Positions 1 through 10,500 of a stretch of 64,000 nt of DNA are shown one piece after another. The notes beneath the pieces were generated by a model, which saw nothing but the letters and a program-made list of their open reading frames with translations, made no database searches and was not told the DNA's origin. The stretch spans positions 744,001-808,000 of the forward strand of contig CAJYMC010000007.1 in assembly GCA_913775715.1 (NCBI GenBank). Direction: 5' to 3'. Both the position numbers and the translations under genes were made by a program. The stretch's first letter is position 1, and the number at the start of each line of letters is the position of its first letter. Origin of the DNA: an uncultured Exiguobacterium sp. (GTDB lineage: Bacteria; Bacillota; Bacilli; Exiguobacteriales; Exiguobacteriaceae).

Positions 1-2
1 GT

Positions 3-353
3 GACTACTATACATTGCCCGGTGGAACAGTCGAGCGCGACGAAACGTTACATACGGCAATCACGCGTGAAGTTTTGGAAGAGACAGGATTTACTATTAT
101 TCCAGGTGACATCGTCCATGTGGCAGAAGCATTCTTCCCGCAAGCGGGGGAACATTGTCTCTTTTTCTTCTTCGCGGGAGAAATCACTTCCGGTCAATTA
201 AAGACGAATGCTCCGGAAGAAATTTCCGGACTCGTCTGGATGGATCGTGAAGAAGCGTTCAAACACCTCAATTTACCTGAAGCATCAAAAGAATCGCTCT
301 TTGCTGGTCGAACGGTACCGTATGACTTTGCTGGAGAAATCATCCACGCGTAA
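3..353 (+). CDS. NUDIX hydrolase, 5' end cut by window edge
   Basis: C-terminal 116 or so residues of a NUDIX pyrophosphohydrolase. The NUDIX box is complete: LPGGTVERDE followed by REVLEETG fits GX5EX7REUXEEXGU, the Mg-binding catalytic loop. The reading frame is open to the first base and the box normally lies 30-60 residues in, so the true start is outside the window. The TTG at 15 is an internal Leu. Substrate cannot be told from this fragment; NUDIX enzymes hydrolyse nucleoside diphosphates linked to another moiety. Confidence 0.88.
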   Translation, partial: DYYTLPGGTVERDETLHTAITREVLEETGFTIIPGDIVHVAEAFFPQAGEHCLFFFFAGEITSGQLKTNAPEEISGLVWMDREEAFKHLNLPEASKESLFAGRTVPYDFAGEIIHA

Positions 354-387
354 GGAAGTGTCGCTTGACGTACTAAGGTGACGAATT

Positions 388-420
388 TTCGGGTACAACA
401 TTACAGGAGCATTACCCGAA
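388..420. repeat. Inverted repeat upstream of the FetA-like gene
   Basis: TTCGGGTA (388-395) and TACCCGAA (413-420) form perfect 8-bp arms around a 17-base spacer. There is no T-tract, so it is a poor terminator. It could be an operator or leader hairpin for the gene starting at 450. Confidence 0.3.
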
Positions 421-449
421 ACTTGTAGAAAGTCAGGTGAACACACGGT

Positions 450-1151
450 ATGTCGATTCTTACGTTTCACGAAGTCAGCTATCAACACATCTTACACGAA
501 ATAACAGGTGAGTTCCGCGAAGGTGTCATTACAACGCTGGTCGGACCGAGTGGTGCCGGGAAATCGACGACATTGAAACACATCAATGGACTAATTTCTC
601 CCGATCGCGGCGAAATTCGTTTTCGAGGCGAACGACTTGAGCAGATGAATCTGCTCGATGTCCGCAAACGGATCGGAATGGCGTTCCAAAGTGCGCCGAT
701 GATTCCAGGTACCGTCTATGATAATATCAATTTACCGAAATCAATCTTCGGTGAATCGTTACCGCGCGAAGAAGCGGAACGTTTGCTAAAACAAGTTGAT
801 CTATCCGTCGAACTTGAGCGACCGGTCAAAGATTTGTCCGGTGGCGAACGGAGCCGACTCGGAATCGCGCGGACACTTGTCAATCGACCGGACGTCCTGT
901 TGCTTGACGAAATCACGGCAAGTCTCGATTACCGGATGGTACAGGAGATTGAGAAGCTGATTCTTGATTTACAGCAGAAGTTACAGACGACAATCATTTG
1001 GATTACGCATGACTTAGAGCAAGCCAAGCGGGTCAGCGACGACGTCTGGTTTTTAAAAGACGGTCGATTGATCGAGTCTGGTGCATTCAAGGAACTCGTT
1101 TCAAGTGGTCAAGCAGAGACGCAAGCGTTCTTGAAGGGGGAATCGGTATGA
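450..1151 (+). CDS. fetA: ABC transporter ATPase, FetA/YbbL type
   Basis: ATP-binding subunit of about 233 residues. It has Walker A GPSGAGKST at residues 32-40, a signature of the form LSGGERSR, Walker B LLLDE and the switch His in WITHD. It overlaps the next gene by ATGA (1148-1151), a UPF0014/FetB permease; this pair is the FetAB arrangement, which in E. coli exports iron and protects against peroxide stress. AGGTGA at 435-440 gives a start spacing of 9. The E. coli role is known for the family; the metal here is inferred. Confidence 0.85.
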   Translation: MSILTFHEVSYQHILHEITGEFREGVITTLVGPSGAGKSTTLKHINGLISPDRGEIRFRGERLEQMNLLDVRKRIGMAFQSAPMIPGTVYDNINLPKSIFGESLPREEAERLLKQVDLSVELERPVKDLSGGERSRLGIARTLVNRPDVLLLDEITASLDYRMVQEIEKLILDLQQKLQTTIIWITHDLEQAKRVSDDVWFLKDGRLIESGAFKELVSSGQAETQAFLKGESV

Positions 1152-1918
1152 GTTATCTCCAACTGGCGACTTCGCTCATCTTCATTTTGATCCCCCTCGT
1201 CTTAGCGCGGACGTTACGGCTGGGTCTAGAGAAGGACATCCTCATCGCAACCGTTCGATCGATCGTCCAACTCTTGATCATCGGTTATATTTTGACGTTC
1301 GTCTTTGAAAGCGGCAGTCCAATTTTCATGTTACTGATGATTCTGTTGATGATCGGCGCAGCGACACTGAACGTCATCCGTAAAGGGGACGGAATTCCCG
1401 GGATTCAGTGGATCATCTTGTTCACACTGATTGCGGTTGAAGCATTGACGATGGGCATTTTGCTCGGGCTACAGATCATTCCGTTCGAAGCCCAGCAAGT
1501 CATTCCAATCAGCGGGATGGTCATCGGAAACTGTATGATCTTGTCCTTATTGTTTCTCAATAAGTTCAAGGACGAGGTCGAACGAAGCGACGAGGTCATC
1601 GAATTGATTCTTTCACTCGGCGGAGATGCGAAGACAGCGATTGATACGAGCTTAAAAGGCGCAATCCGGACAAGTATGATTCCAACGATCGAAGCGCAAA
1701 AAACGATGGGGCTCGTCCAACTGCCAGGGATGATGAGTGGGTTGATCATCGGTGGCGCGGATCCAATGGAAGCGGTCCTTTATCAACTATTGATTCTATT
1801 CCTGATCTTGACGACGGCGGCGATGGCATCGGTCCTCGTTGGTTTTCTATCCTACCGTCGACTATTCAATGAAAAAGCACAATTCATCGGTTTGACCTAT
1901 AAGAAAAAAGACACGTAA
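1148..1918 (+). CDS. fetB: UPF0014 permease, FetB type
   Basis: Membrane protein of 256 residues with about six or seven hydrophobic segments, the usual length of UPF0014 proteins. It contains the family stretch around IEAQKTMGLVQLPGMMSG in a cytoplasmic loop, likely the contact with the ATPase. Translationally coupled to the ATPase by a 4-base overlap. Probably forms the transmembrane channel of an iron or other metal exporter. Confidence 0.87.
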   Translation: MSYLQLATSLIFILIPLVLARTLRLGLEKDILIATVRSIVQLLIIGYILTFVFESGSPIFMLLMILLMIGAATLNVIRKGDGIPGIQWIILFTLIAVEALTMGILLGLQIIPFEAQQVIPISGMVIGNCMILSLLFLNKFKDEVERSDEVIELILSLGGDAKTAIDTSLKGAIRTSMIPTIEAQKTMGLVQLPGMMSGLIIGGADPMEAVLYQLLILFLILTTAAMASVLVGFLSYRRLFNEKAQFIGLTYKKKDT

Positions 1919-1928
1919 GGAGCACATT

Positions 1929-2351
1929 ATGCAGACTTATCCGATTACAGAAGCAGACCTGCAACTGGTCGAACTAGCAACCGAAACGATTCGAAACCGT
2001 TACGCTGACGATAAACATCACGTCGCAGCTGCGTTGCGGACGAAAGATGGCGCGACGAAAACGGGTGTTCATGTCGAAGCCTATATTGGACGGGTGACGG
2101 TGTGCGCGGAAGCCATCACGATCGGTTCCGCCATCACGGATGGATTGACGGATTTTGAGACGATCGTCGCCGTCCGACATCCCTATTCGGATGAGACGGA
2201 CCGAACGATTCGCGTCGTCAGTCCGTGCGGCATGTGTCGCGAATTGATTTTCGACTATGCACCGGACGCATTTGTCCTCTTAACGATCGACGATCAATTG
2301 ACGAAAGTCCGAATTGCAGATTTGATTCCATTGAAATATGTCCGACAATAA
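1929..2351 (+). CDS. Cytidine deaminase-like zinc enzyme
   Basis: A 140-residue protein of the cytidine deaminase fold. The Zn/catalytic motif is VCAEA (Cys ligand plus Glu proton shuttle), followed about 35 residues later by PCGMC with two more Cys ligands. The CAE form resembles tetrameric cytidine deaminases and blasticidin-S deaminase. It follows fetB by 10 bases with an aggag RBS, so it is probably cotranscribed, and ends at a strong terminator. Substrate may be cytidine or an unrelated cytosine-like compound. Confidence 0.8.
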   Translation: MQTYPITEADLQLVELATETIRNRYADDKHHVAAALRTKDGATKTGVHVEAYIGRVTVCAEAITIGSAITDGLTDFETIVAVRHPYSDETDRTIRVVSPCGMCRELIFDYAPDAFVLLTIDDQLTKVRIADLIPLKYVRQ

Positions 2352-2357
2352 CCAGTA

Positions 2358-2388
2358 ACTCCTCATCGTTTAGATGAGGAGTTTTTTT
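2358..2388 (+). terminator. Rho-independent terminator after the deaminase
   Basis: Stem ACTCCTCATC / GATGAGGAGT with a 5-base loop, then seven T. Ends the fetAB-deaminase unit. Confidence 0.93.
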
Positions 2389-2453
2389 CATTTACTTCTA
2401 AAAAATCCTTATTATGGTTATGATATAGACGGAACAACTAAGGAGGGATATGC

Positions 2454-3197
2454 GTGTCAGCTTTATTAGAAGTCGAACGGTTATCAAAAACCTACATACG
2501 TGGAACGGAGACGATCCATGCGTTGAAGCAAGTCAGCTTTACGTTAGAGGAAGGAGGATTCATTGCCATCATGGGCACGAGTGGCTCTGGGAAAAGTACA
2601 CTGTTGAATATCCTGGGAGCGCTTGACGCGCCAACCGGCGGAACGTTGACCTTAAAGGAAAAACGACAACGCGACATCTTCACTGAACCTGCTGCGACGT
2701 TATACCGACAACAGCACATCGGATTCATCTTTCAATCGTTTCATCTGCTCGATGATTTGACAGTTCAGGAAAACATCGCTTTACCATTGATGCTGAAGGG
2801 GATGGATGATAAAACGATCAATCAAGAGGTAGACACTTGGCTCAAACGAGTCGGACTGACGAAGTGGAACAATCATCGACCGCAAGAGCTGTCGGGTGGA
2901 CAACAACAACGTGTCGCCATCGCACGTGCCTTGATCAGTCGACCACCAATCATCTTAGCGGATGAGCCGACGGGGAACCTCGATTTCAAGACATCTGCTG
3001 AAATCATGCAGTTGCTTCAAGAACTTAATCGCGAACAACAGACGAGCATCCTGCTCGTGACCCATGATGCGACCGTAGCTGCTCATGCGAAACGGGTGTT
3101 GTATTTCCATGACGGACAGATCGTTGCCGATCAGCTGTCGACCGGAGACGTGGCGCCGATCTTAGAGACATACGAGCAGTTCGTGGGGGCTGTATGA
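2454..3197 (+). CDS. ABC ATPase, MacB/LolD-like
   Basis: A 247-residue ATPase with Walker [10 protein letters not shown], signature LSGGQQQR, Walker [12 protein letters not shown] and switch His LVTHD: the hallmarks of the LolD/MacB/BceA branch that works with FtsX-type permeases. The start is GTG at 2454 behind AGGAGGG (2441-2447). It overlaps the permease by 4 bases. It powers mechanotransmission by the next protein rather than classical import; the substrate (peptide, antibiotic or lipoprotein) is unknown. Confidence 0.9.
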   Translation: MSALLEVERLSKTYIRGTETIHALKQVSFTLEEGGFIAIMGTSGSGKSTLLNILGALDAPTGGTLTLKEKRQRDIFTEPAATLYRQQHIGFIFQSFHLLDDLTVQENIALPLMLKGMDDKTINQEVDTWLKRVGLTKWNNHRPQELSGGQQQRVAIARALISRPPIILADEPTGNLDFKTSAEIMQLLQELNREQQTSILLVTHDATVAAHAKRVLYFHDGQIVADQLSTGDVAPILETYEQFVGAV

Positions 3198-5638
3198 AAC
3201 GACAACATCTCTTCCGTCTTTCCCACCGACTGTACCGTAAAAGTCCGATGATTTTAGTGACCTCAATCGGAAGCGTCATGATTTCGATTGGTCTTGTCTT
3301 AACGATGGTCATTTTTTTATTACATAATCAAGCCGCTATCGAGACAGATCGTGTACAAAGATATGGTCAAGTCGATCTGACGGTCAAATATACATCTGAA
3401 GACGAGCGGACGGATCAGTCCGTGTTTGAGCAACTTAAAAAGAATCACGATGTCTTGGGTGCAGAGTCGATCTTACAGACGACAGCGCGCGTCGCTGGTC
3501 AAACGATGGCCGACGTAGAAACGATAGGAGTTCATTCGGATGCCTTGACGAAAAGTCGATATCATTTCACGAACGATTTGAAACAGGGAGAAGCGATCGT
3601 ATCAGCTCGACTTGCGACGTCGCTTAACCGTAGTGTCGGGCAAACGCTTCGCGTCGGAGAAGCGACGTATCGAATCCGTGAGATTTTACCAAGTGCGACA
3701 ACATCTGAATCTTCGCACGATCAAGTCTTGCTGTCGTATGCTGATCTGAAGAAGAACCATCCGATCGAAACGAAAGCCGTCTTGCTCAATCTAAAAAAAG
3801 AGACGGATCTCGTCCACTATGCCGATACACTCGTCAAAGCGAATCCGAAGCTCCGACTTGAACTTTCGGAAGGGCAAGCGCTCTCACCGGCGCTGAACGG
3901 CTACATCGGAATCTTGTCAGTACTGATCCTTGTCGTGTCCGGCTTCATCTTGATAGCGAACTTCGACTTATATTTACGTAAACATGCTGTCCAATTTGCG
4001 ATCATGCGGACGCTTGGGGCGACGACACGCCAACTGTTTCAGCTGTTCTTCGTTCAATCTGGATTGATTGTCTTTGCGGGCACGACGCTTACGATTCTAG
4101 GCAGTATTTGCTTCCCGTTACTTGGTCAACTCGTATGGCCGATAGAGGGTAAAATGATTGTCTCCCTCATGATTGAACAGGGAGCGTTCTTGATGCTCGT
4201 CACGTTCGGTAGTGCCTTGTTAATTCTGCTGTTGCTCGCAAGTACTGCTTACCGAAAACGAGATGTGTTACCACTCCACGTCTTACGAGATAATCTAAAA
4301 ACGGCAGCACGACCGACCCGACGAAAACGTCTCGTCCTGTTTAGTAGTGGATTGACTGTCAGTTTGGTTTTATTCGCTGAAGTGATTGCTAGTACGGGTG
4401 GGTCACGGGCGATCGCCTGGCTCGGTGCAACTGTCGCCTTTTTACTGACGATGTATCTTGCGACGCCACTCCTCTTAAAGGGAGTGCTCCATCGAGCGGA
4501 ACCGATCGTTCGTCGGTTAGCGGGACCGACGAGTTTCGTCGCCTTCCGGGGCGTGTTACCGCAACTTCGGAAAAATGCCTGGTTGATGCTGATCGTTCAA
4601 GTATTGATGATCATCGTCGTCATCGGCTCGACGTTCCTTGAGACGGTGCAACAAAACGAGCGGAAGTACATCATCAGTCAATATCCGACGGAGGTCGTCT
4701 TAAAGAGTCGTTTAGATGAAGGATCGCAAGGAGACCCGCTGCAATTGATTCGACAAATTGAAACGGAACTACCTGGCGCAAAAGCGACCTTCCTGTCGTC
4801 TCGAAATTCACTCGAATATCAATTGCCTCAAGAAGATGTCTCGATCGAATACGAAGTAACGGACTATCGTCGTCTTGACGTCTTAGCGGGAGAACAAACG
4901 AGTAACACAGAAGGAATCATCGTCTCACGGACCTTCGCTAAAAAACACAGTCTTCAAAAAGGCGATATGTTGCCGCTCGGGCGATGGGACGGGGAACAAG
5001 AACGAAGCGTTTCGATCGGTCAATTCCGAATCGTTGGAATCGAAAAGAAGGTATCACCAGATGTCCTCGTGGATTGGCGGAACGAGCAGTTGCGGCAACC
5101 AAACGATCAAATCTTGAATGTCTTTATCGACGTCCCGTCCGAGTTAAAGAAAGCTCAAGTGACCACAACATTATCAGAGATCACAGAAAGTTATCCGACA
5201 CTGCAAGTGAATCGACTATCTGACGCTCTTCGTGATGCGGAGCAACAAACGACGGAACGCTGGTTCGTCTTCTTGATTGCGCTCGTCGTCATGAGTGGAT
5301 CCGTCTGGTTCGGACTTGCGAACGCCTTACTCAGTTTCGTGAGTGGAAAACGAGGCGAGTATGCCTTGCTACGAACGATTGCGTTGACACGGAACAAGCT
5401 CCGGCAGCTGACACTCATTCAAATGCTCTTATTCATTGGGAGTGGCATCACCTTTGGACTGATCAGTGGACTTGGTGCGACCTTCTTCATGACACGGATT
5501 GATGATGCGGGATCATTTTACTTCAATGTACCGACGATTGCCGGAACCAGTGCCGGTTTGATAGTGCTTGTCATAGGCATCGCTTGGTTCGTCACCCGAC
5601 GAAAGCAGGAAAACCTCGTTCACGAATTGAAACAGTAA
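3194..5638 (+). CDS. FtsX-type ABC permease with two FtsX domains
   Basis: An 814-residue permease. One TM helix lies at about residues 20-42, then a 190-residue extracytoplasmic region. A three-TM FtsX block (about 235-350, containing the RTLGATTRQLFQLF cytoplasmic loop) is followed by two more TMs, a second TM helix and ectodomain, and a final FtsX block (about 685-805, loop LLRTIALTRNKLRQ). This duplicated-domain layout matches about 800-residue MacB-like permeases of Gram-positives. It is coupled to the ATPase at 2454. Substrate unknown. Confidence 0.87.
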   Translation: MKRQHLFRLSHRLYRKSPMILVTSIGSVMISIGLVLTMVIFLLHNQAAIETDRVQRYGQVDLTVKYTSEDERTDQSVFEQLKKNHDVLGAESILQTTARVAGQTMADVETIGVHSDALTKSRYHFTNDLKQGEAIVSARLATSLNRSVGQTLRVGEATYRIREILPSATTSESSHDQVLLSYADLKKNHPIETKAVLLNLKKETDLVHYADTLVKANPKLRLELSEGQALSPALNGYIGILSVLILVVSGFILIANFDLYLRKHAVQFAIMRTLGATTRQLFQLFFVQSGLIVFAGTTLTILGSICFPLLGQLVWPIEGKMIVSLMIEQGAFLMLVTFGSALLILLLLASTAYRKRDVLPLHVLRDNLKTAARPTRRKRLVLFSSGLTVSLVLFAEVIASTGGSRAIAWLGATVAFLLTMYLATPLLLKGVLHRAEPIVRRLAGPTSFVAFRGVLPQLRKNAWLMLIVQVLMIIVVIGSTFLETVQQNERKYIISQYPTEVVLKSRLDEGSQGDPLQLIRQIETELPGAKATFLSSRNSLEYQLPQEDVSIEYEVTDYRRLDVLAGEQTSNTEGIIVSRTFAKKHSLQKGDMLPLGRWDGEQERSVSIGQFRIVGIEKKVSPDVLVDWRNEQLRQPNDQILNVFIDVPSELKKAQVTTTLSEITESYPTLQVNRLSDALRDAEQQTTERWFVFLIALVVMSGSVWFGLANALLSFVSGKRGEYALLRTIALTRNKLRQLTLIQMLLFIGSGITFGLISGLGATFFMTRIDDAGSFYFNVPTIAGTSAGLIVLVIGIAWFVTRRKQENLVHELKQ

Positions 5639-5667
5639 GTAAGGGCAAGTGAACCGGGGGGATCGAA

Positions 5668-5985
5668 ATGCGAAAAACGATCGGGGCGATTCTATTACTC
5701 GTAGTAATTAGCGGTGTCGGTTGGTGGATGATCGCAGGTGAACGGGATGCGACCTATGAGCAGATTGTTGAAGTGCAAGTCGTTCGGCACGTGACGAAGC
5801 AGTTCGGACGCGATGATATCGCGTCAGTCCAACCTTACTTCGTAGCGTCCGAATCATCGAAATCTCGACGTCACCAGATTGCCGTTCAGCTGAAGTCGGC
5901 ACCGACGGGAGAATACCGGATGTATCGTGTACTTCAAAATAAAGTCGAGTACATCGGTCGATCACGGACGGTTCGATCAGATTAA
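5668..5985 (+). CDS. Small membrane-anchored protein, unrecognised
   Basis: 105 residues. One N-terminal TM helix (about 4-24) is followed by a short, basic, probably extracytoplasmic domain ending RSRTVRSD. GGGGG-type RBS at 5657-5661. It lies 29 bases after the ABC permease and is probably in the same transcript. The N-anchor plus small beta-rich tail recalls DUF3139-like proteins, but I cannot confirm that. Confidence 0.65.
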   Translation: MRKTIGAILLLVVISGVGWWMIAGERDATYEQIVEVQVVRHVTKQFGRDDIASVQPYFVASESSKSRRHQIAVQLKSAPTGEYRMYRVLQNKVEYIGRSRTVRSD

Positions 5986-6016
5986 AAAGATACGTCACAT
6001 CAGTTGGGGGATTTAG

Positions 6017-6487
6017 ATGAAAACGAAAACCGAACGCATCGCGTTCATTCAAGAAGAAAAGCGTCAACTCGTAAAACCACGTTTGTACAGCTCATTGCTG
6101 TACGGGGTCAGTATCTTATTAGTCGTCGCCAATCGGGACGTGTACTGGCCATTGTTCTTTTTACTTGTAGCACTAGTGTGGATTGCGCGGATTCACTCGC
6201 AAGAAGTCGAACGTGATATGGCATTAACGGTAGAACCACAGATGAAAAAAATCATTCAATGGCAGTATGTGACCGATTTTTTGTTCGTCATCTTAATGGG
6301 ATTATTCTTCCCGCTGATCATCGTATTCGACTTGCCATTCTTCCTCAGTTTTGCTGTCTATGTCGTTCTTGCGATTGTTTTGCTCGTATCCGATACGCTG
6401 CTTGAACGAAACGGAAAGTGTCTCGATGCTGAGCATCCAACGAAGAAGGAATTGCGGACGTATCCGAAGTCGTGGAAAAAGATCTAA
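6017..6487 (+). CDS. Four-TM membrane protein, unrecognised
   Basis: 156 residues with hydrophobic segments near 28-40, 43-57, 84-105 and 108-127 and charged termini (MKTKTERIAF and YPKSWKKI). It follows the previous small gene by 31 bases and precedes a strong terminator, so it closes the operon begun at 2454. It may be an accessory subunit of the ABC system. No family recognised. Confidence 0.7.
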   Translation: MKTKTERIAFIQEEKRQLVKPRLYSSLLYGVSILLVVANRDVYWPLFFLLVALVWIARIHSQEVERDMALTVEPQMKKIIQWQYVTDFLFVILMGLFFPLIIVFDLPFFLSFAVYVVLAIVLLVSDTLLERNGKCLDAEHPTKKELRTYPKSWKKI

Positions 6488-6492
6488 TCCGT

Positions 6493-6521
6493 GGAGCCGG
6501 TCGATGAACCGGCTCCTTTTT
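6493..6521 (+). terminator. Rho-independent terminator
   Basis: Perfect 9-bp stem GGAGCCGGT / ACCGGCTCC, 6-base loop, then five T. Ends the 2454-6487 operon. Confidence 0.93.
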
Positions 6522-6592
6522 GAGCATTCCGGTCGCTTCAGAGTGTTCGACTACCGTATGATGAAGGGGCACATGAAGAAGGAGGTCCTCGT

Positions 6593-7516
6593 ATGCTTGC
6601 TATCATCATTGGATTTATCATCGGTCTGCTCGTACCAGTTCAAACGAGTGTTAATACACGGCTGCGGGGCGTCGTCGGTTCGCCGTTTCTCGCTTCGCTG
6701 ATTTCCTTTTCGATCGGCTCACTCTTCTTACTGATTCTCGTGTTGCTCGTTGATGGGAATCTCACAGGTCTTACAGCTACTGCCGATGAACCGTTCTGGA
6801 TTTGGGCTGGGGGATTGCTTGGCGTCATCTATTTGACCGGAAACATCTTGCTGTTTCCGCGACTCGGTGGTGTCCAAACGGTCATCATGCCGATTTTCGG
6901 TCAAGTCATCATGGGACTGTTGATCGATCATTTTGGATTGTTTGAAGCGAACGTCACGACACTTTCGTTGACACGCGTCATCGGTGCAGTGCTTGTGTTA
7001 CTCGGTGTCGTCGGGACGGTCGCCCTCGGTGACTATTTTGCACGACGGCGCAAGCAACAGGTGGCATCATCAGAAAGCTCGGTGCTTGTCTGGCGTCTGC
7101 TCGGGATTCTAACGGGTATGATGAGTGCTGCCCAGACAGCGATCAATGGTTATCTCGGAAGTGTTCTCGGGTCAGCTGTCAAAGGCGCCTTGATTTCATT
7201 CGTCATCGGTACGATCACCTTGTTATTGCTGAATCTGATCCTCCGAACGAAGTGGCACATCGATCGGTCGCAACCCTTACCTGCTTGGATTTGGATCGGT
7301 GGGTTGATTGGCGCATTGTTCGTTGCCGGTAATGCTTTTATTGTTCCGCTCGTCGGTACTGGACTCGCTGTCGTGATCGTGACGATTGGTCTTCTGACTG
7401 GCAGCCTATTGATTGATCGTTTCGGCTGGTTCGGTGCAAAAAAACAACCCGTGACAGGTGTACAGATCGTCAGTCTACTTGTCATGCTTGGCGGTATTGT
7501 GTTGATACGCATTTAA
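6593..7516 (+). CDS. DMT-family transporter, DUF606/YdcZ duplicated form
   Basis: 307 residues, about ten TM helices in two homologous halves. Each half opens with a PVQTSVNTRL- or SAAQTAINGYL-like motif and carries a GG(L/I).G...GN segment (GGLLGVIYLTGN and GGLIGALFVAGN), the mark of a DUF606 tandem duplication. AAGGAGG precedes the ATG. It stands alone between two terminators. Substrate unknown; YdcZ relatives belong to the drug/metabolite superfamily. Confidence 0.85.
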   Translation: MLAIIIGFIIGLLVPVQTSVNTRLRGVVGSPFLASLISFSIGSLFLLILVLLVDGNLTGLTATADEPFWIWAGGLLGVIYLTGNILLFPRLGGVQTVIMPIFGQVIMGLLIDHFGLFEANVTTLSLTRVIGAVLVLLGVVGTVALGDYFARRRKQQVASSESSVLVWRLLGILTGMMSAAQTAINGYLGSVLGSAVKGALISFVIGTITLLLLNLILRTKWHIDRSQPLPAWIWIGGLIGALFVAGNAFIVPLVGTGLAVVIVTIGLLTGSLLIDRFGWFGAKKQPVTGVQIVSLLVMLGGIVLIRI

Positions 7517-7567
7517 AAACAGCTCGTTCAAACGTATGGTGGCATACGTTGAGAACGAGCTGTTTTT
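7515..7567. terminator. Bidirectional terminator between convergent genes
   Basis: Long hairpin: AAAACAGCTCGTTC and AACGTATG pair with CATACGTT and GAACGAGCTGTTTT around GTGG, with A-runs and T-runs on both sides. It serves the DMT gene and the minus-strand permease, overlapping the stop of the former. Confidence 0.93.
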
Positions 7568-7569
7568 AA

Positions 7570-10500
7570 TCATTTCTTTAAATCAATTTTAACGGTTATT
7601 GTTTTTGCGAAGTTTTCTCCAGAAACGAACATGACGAATTCTTTCTCATCCTCAGGTACTTGATATACAAGGTTCACATGTGATTGTCCAGGTGCTACAT
7701 ATTTTATACCTTGTTTCCATGTTTTTTCGTTTTTGTTTTCATAATCAATTGGTTCATAGACACCACTGACTCCTGTCATCCGGAAACGATTCGGGAAATA
7801 GTAACTTTCTTCCCCAGCTTCTCGATAGTAGAGATCTTGATAAAACGTCGGAACCGTGATGTACTGATACCCTTTTTTCTGTTTTAGTTTCAGGGAAGCA
7901 GGCGGTTGCTTCAACAATTTTCCAATCCAGAAACTTGTATCTTTAACAGCCGGATCTCCTGGGAACGTCTTAATCGTTCCTTTTGCCATCGTCTTTTCAA
8001 TCACCCCGGAAGCTTCTTTTTTCGTCGCTTCAAGCTGACGTTTTGAACCTGTTAGTCCATCCGAAATCTTACTTCCCGTCGTAACGACTTTTGGAGCTTT
8101 CGCTGTAGGTGTTTGTTCAACCGGATCCTCATTCGTCGCGAACAAGAAAAGAGAAAGGACGCCGATGATTAACACAGCTCCAATGGATGAGAGTGCTAGC
8201 TTGAAACGACGTTCTGTTTCCTTAGAATTGACGCTTATGTTACTGATCGCTGCGTTTGGAACGATACGGACAGCGCGCTGTGCTGGCAAAATTGCACCGA
8301 TGATCCCTGTCAGAAGTGGAATTAGAATCGTAGCAGACAAGAAACCGAGTTCCGTTGTCGGGAATTGACGGTATACTTGCCAAATCATTACTAGGGCAAA
8401 CAGAAGACCGACGATTCCGGCTAATAACCCTGTCAGCAAACCTTCTAATAAGACGAGGCGTCGAATCAAGCCGTCTTGCCACCCTGTCGCTTTTAAGACA
8501 GCGAGTTGACTGCGACGTTCATTGACGTTTTGCCAAAGAATTTCTGTCGTCGTCAAGATGGCGATCAACAAGGCAACACCCATCGCGACATAATGCATCG
8601 TACCGACTTCCAAGGCAACATATTCACCGAGCCACGTCGCATAGAGCACTCCTTTTAAGCGGAATGTCACGAAGAGGAAGAAGATGAACAGACTCGTCGG
8701 CAAGGCGATCGCAATGATCGAAAGGATTGTTCGTTGCCAATACGTGAAGAGTTGATTCATGCTCATACCAAAAATCGATTGTGAGCGAACGAATCGGCGC
8801 GAACGAGAGACTTCACCGGATCGCATACTCTCATATGGTTTGATTCTGCGGATCAATGCCATTGGAACGAGCGTACCACCCCAGTAAATAAGTAGACCAG
8901 CAAGGCCGATTAACAGAATTCGTCCTAAGGCGATCGGATGATCAGTCGTTAACCAAAACGTACCAAGAATCGACCAAGCGATTAACGCTACGAGAGATCC
9001 GAGTAGCGTCGCTTCAAGGAACAATAACTTCGAGAGTTGACGTGGACGCCAGCCGAGAGACGATAGAATCGCGAATTCCTTTTTGCGTGCATAGAGTAGA
9101 ATGATATTTGAACTAAAGACATAGACGAGCGCAACCGCGATGACACTAGCGATGACGCCAGACATGCCGACCTTCGCCTCTTGGAAAATCGTCATTGAAG
9201 AACCGAGTTTGATCCACGGTTGTTGGACCCATCCGAGGGCCGATTGTTTTTCGAGTCCTGGTAAGTACGTCAAAGCGAGCTGCGGAGATGAACCAAGTGT
9301 GATGTCCGTGATCAGACCGGTCTTCTCCTCAATTTCTTTCGCGACGTCTTGGAGCTTCTGCTCACTCGCTGCATTCATCTGATCGACGCCTTTGACATTG
9401 ACGCGAATGACAGAGATCGCTTTTTCACCGCGAATCTTGAAGGCAGCATCAAGCGTCGTCAACATCGAAGGGGGTTTCGTCAGGAAGTCATACGGATCAT
9501 TCGTCGGTTTGACATCCTTGACGGGATTAACCGGACGATCGTTCTTATCCATGACCCATTGTGCCTTTGCAGGGAAATACGTCTCCATCGGTAGTTCCGT
9601 CAATGGATCCTTCGATAAATTCAGTTTTTTCGGATTGAAGACTCCGATGTAGTTTAATCGAATCCGTGGCCAATCGTCACTCGTCTTCCCGAACATGCGT
9701 GCTTCCCGGTACATCGTTCGTTTCGCTAGTAATGAATCCGGTTCGACTTTTTTCGGTTCAACTTGATAACTAAACGGCCAGCGCGACGCAAAGGGGCTAG
9801 AGATGGACTGGTAACTAATTGGTGACGGCTTTAGGATTAGCCATTCGGAATTTCCTGACGGTAGCTCAGGGAACGAGTCCGTCATAATCTGTTGGATTAA
9901 CGTTTTTTGAACGTCCTGCGTTGAGAATGAATATGTTTTTGCAGGAGCGTCAGTTGTCTGTAGCGTATTTAAAAACTTTTTACCACCACGCTTCGTCACA
10001 TCTTGAATCGTCTCTTGAATCGAGTCATTAATAAGCGGGAGATCTAATTTCTCATACGTATACGTCCGGGACGCATCGACATATTCCCGCTCGTTCATCA
10101 AAATGGGCATCTCAACCGTTCCGAGTTCAGGATCAACGACGTTTGCTTTGTCTTGTTTGTCAAAGTAGCGACTATGTTTTCCACTGATCGTCGCGTTATC
10201 TAGTCCGATCAAGCGAGCTTCTGCTTCGGGATCAATTCCGGCAATCATCGTCGCACTTCCAAATTCTAATAACGGATCTTCACCCAGAACAGCAGGTGAG
10301 ACGCCGGAACGTGTTGCATTTTCATCCGGTGTCCACCCGGCAGCGAGATAATTAACGGTAGAGTATTTTTCGACGTTCAGACCGGTATTCTGTTTATCGG
10401 TGATCGTCAGCTTATAGACACCGTAATCGTCAAACCGATGCGTACCAACAGGTGCTCGCGTAGAGTGGTTTCCAATCATCGCAATCGGAGCTGCGACTTC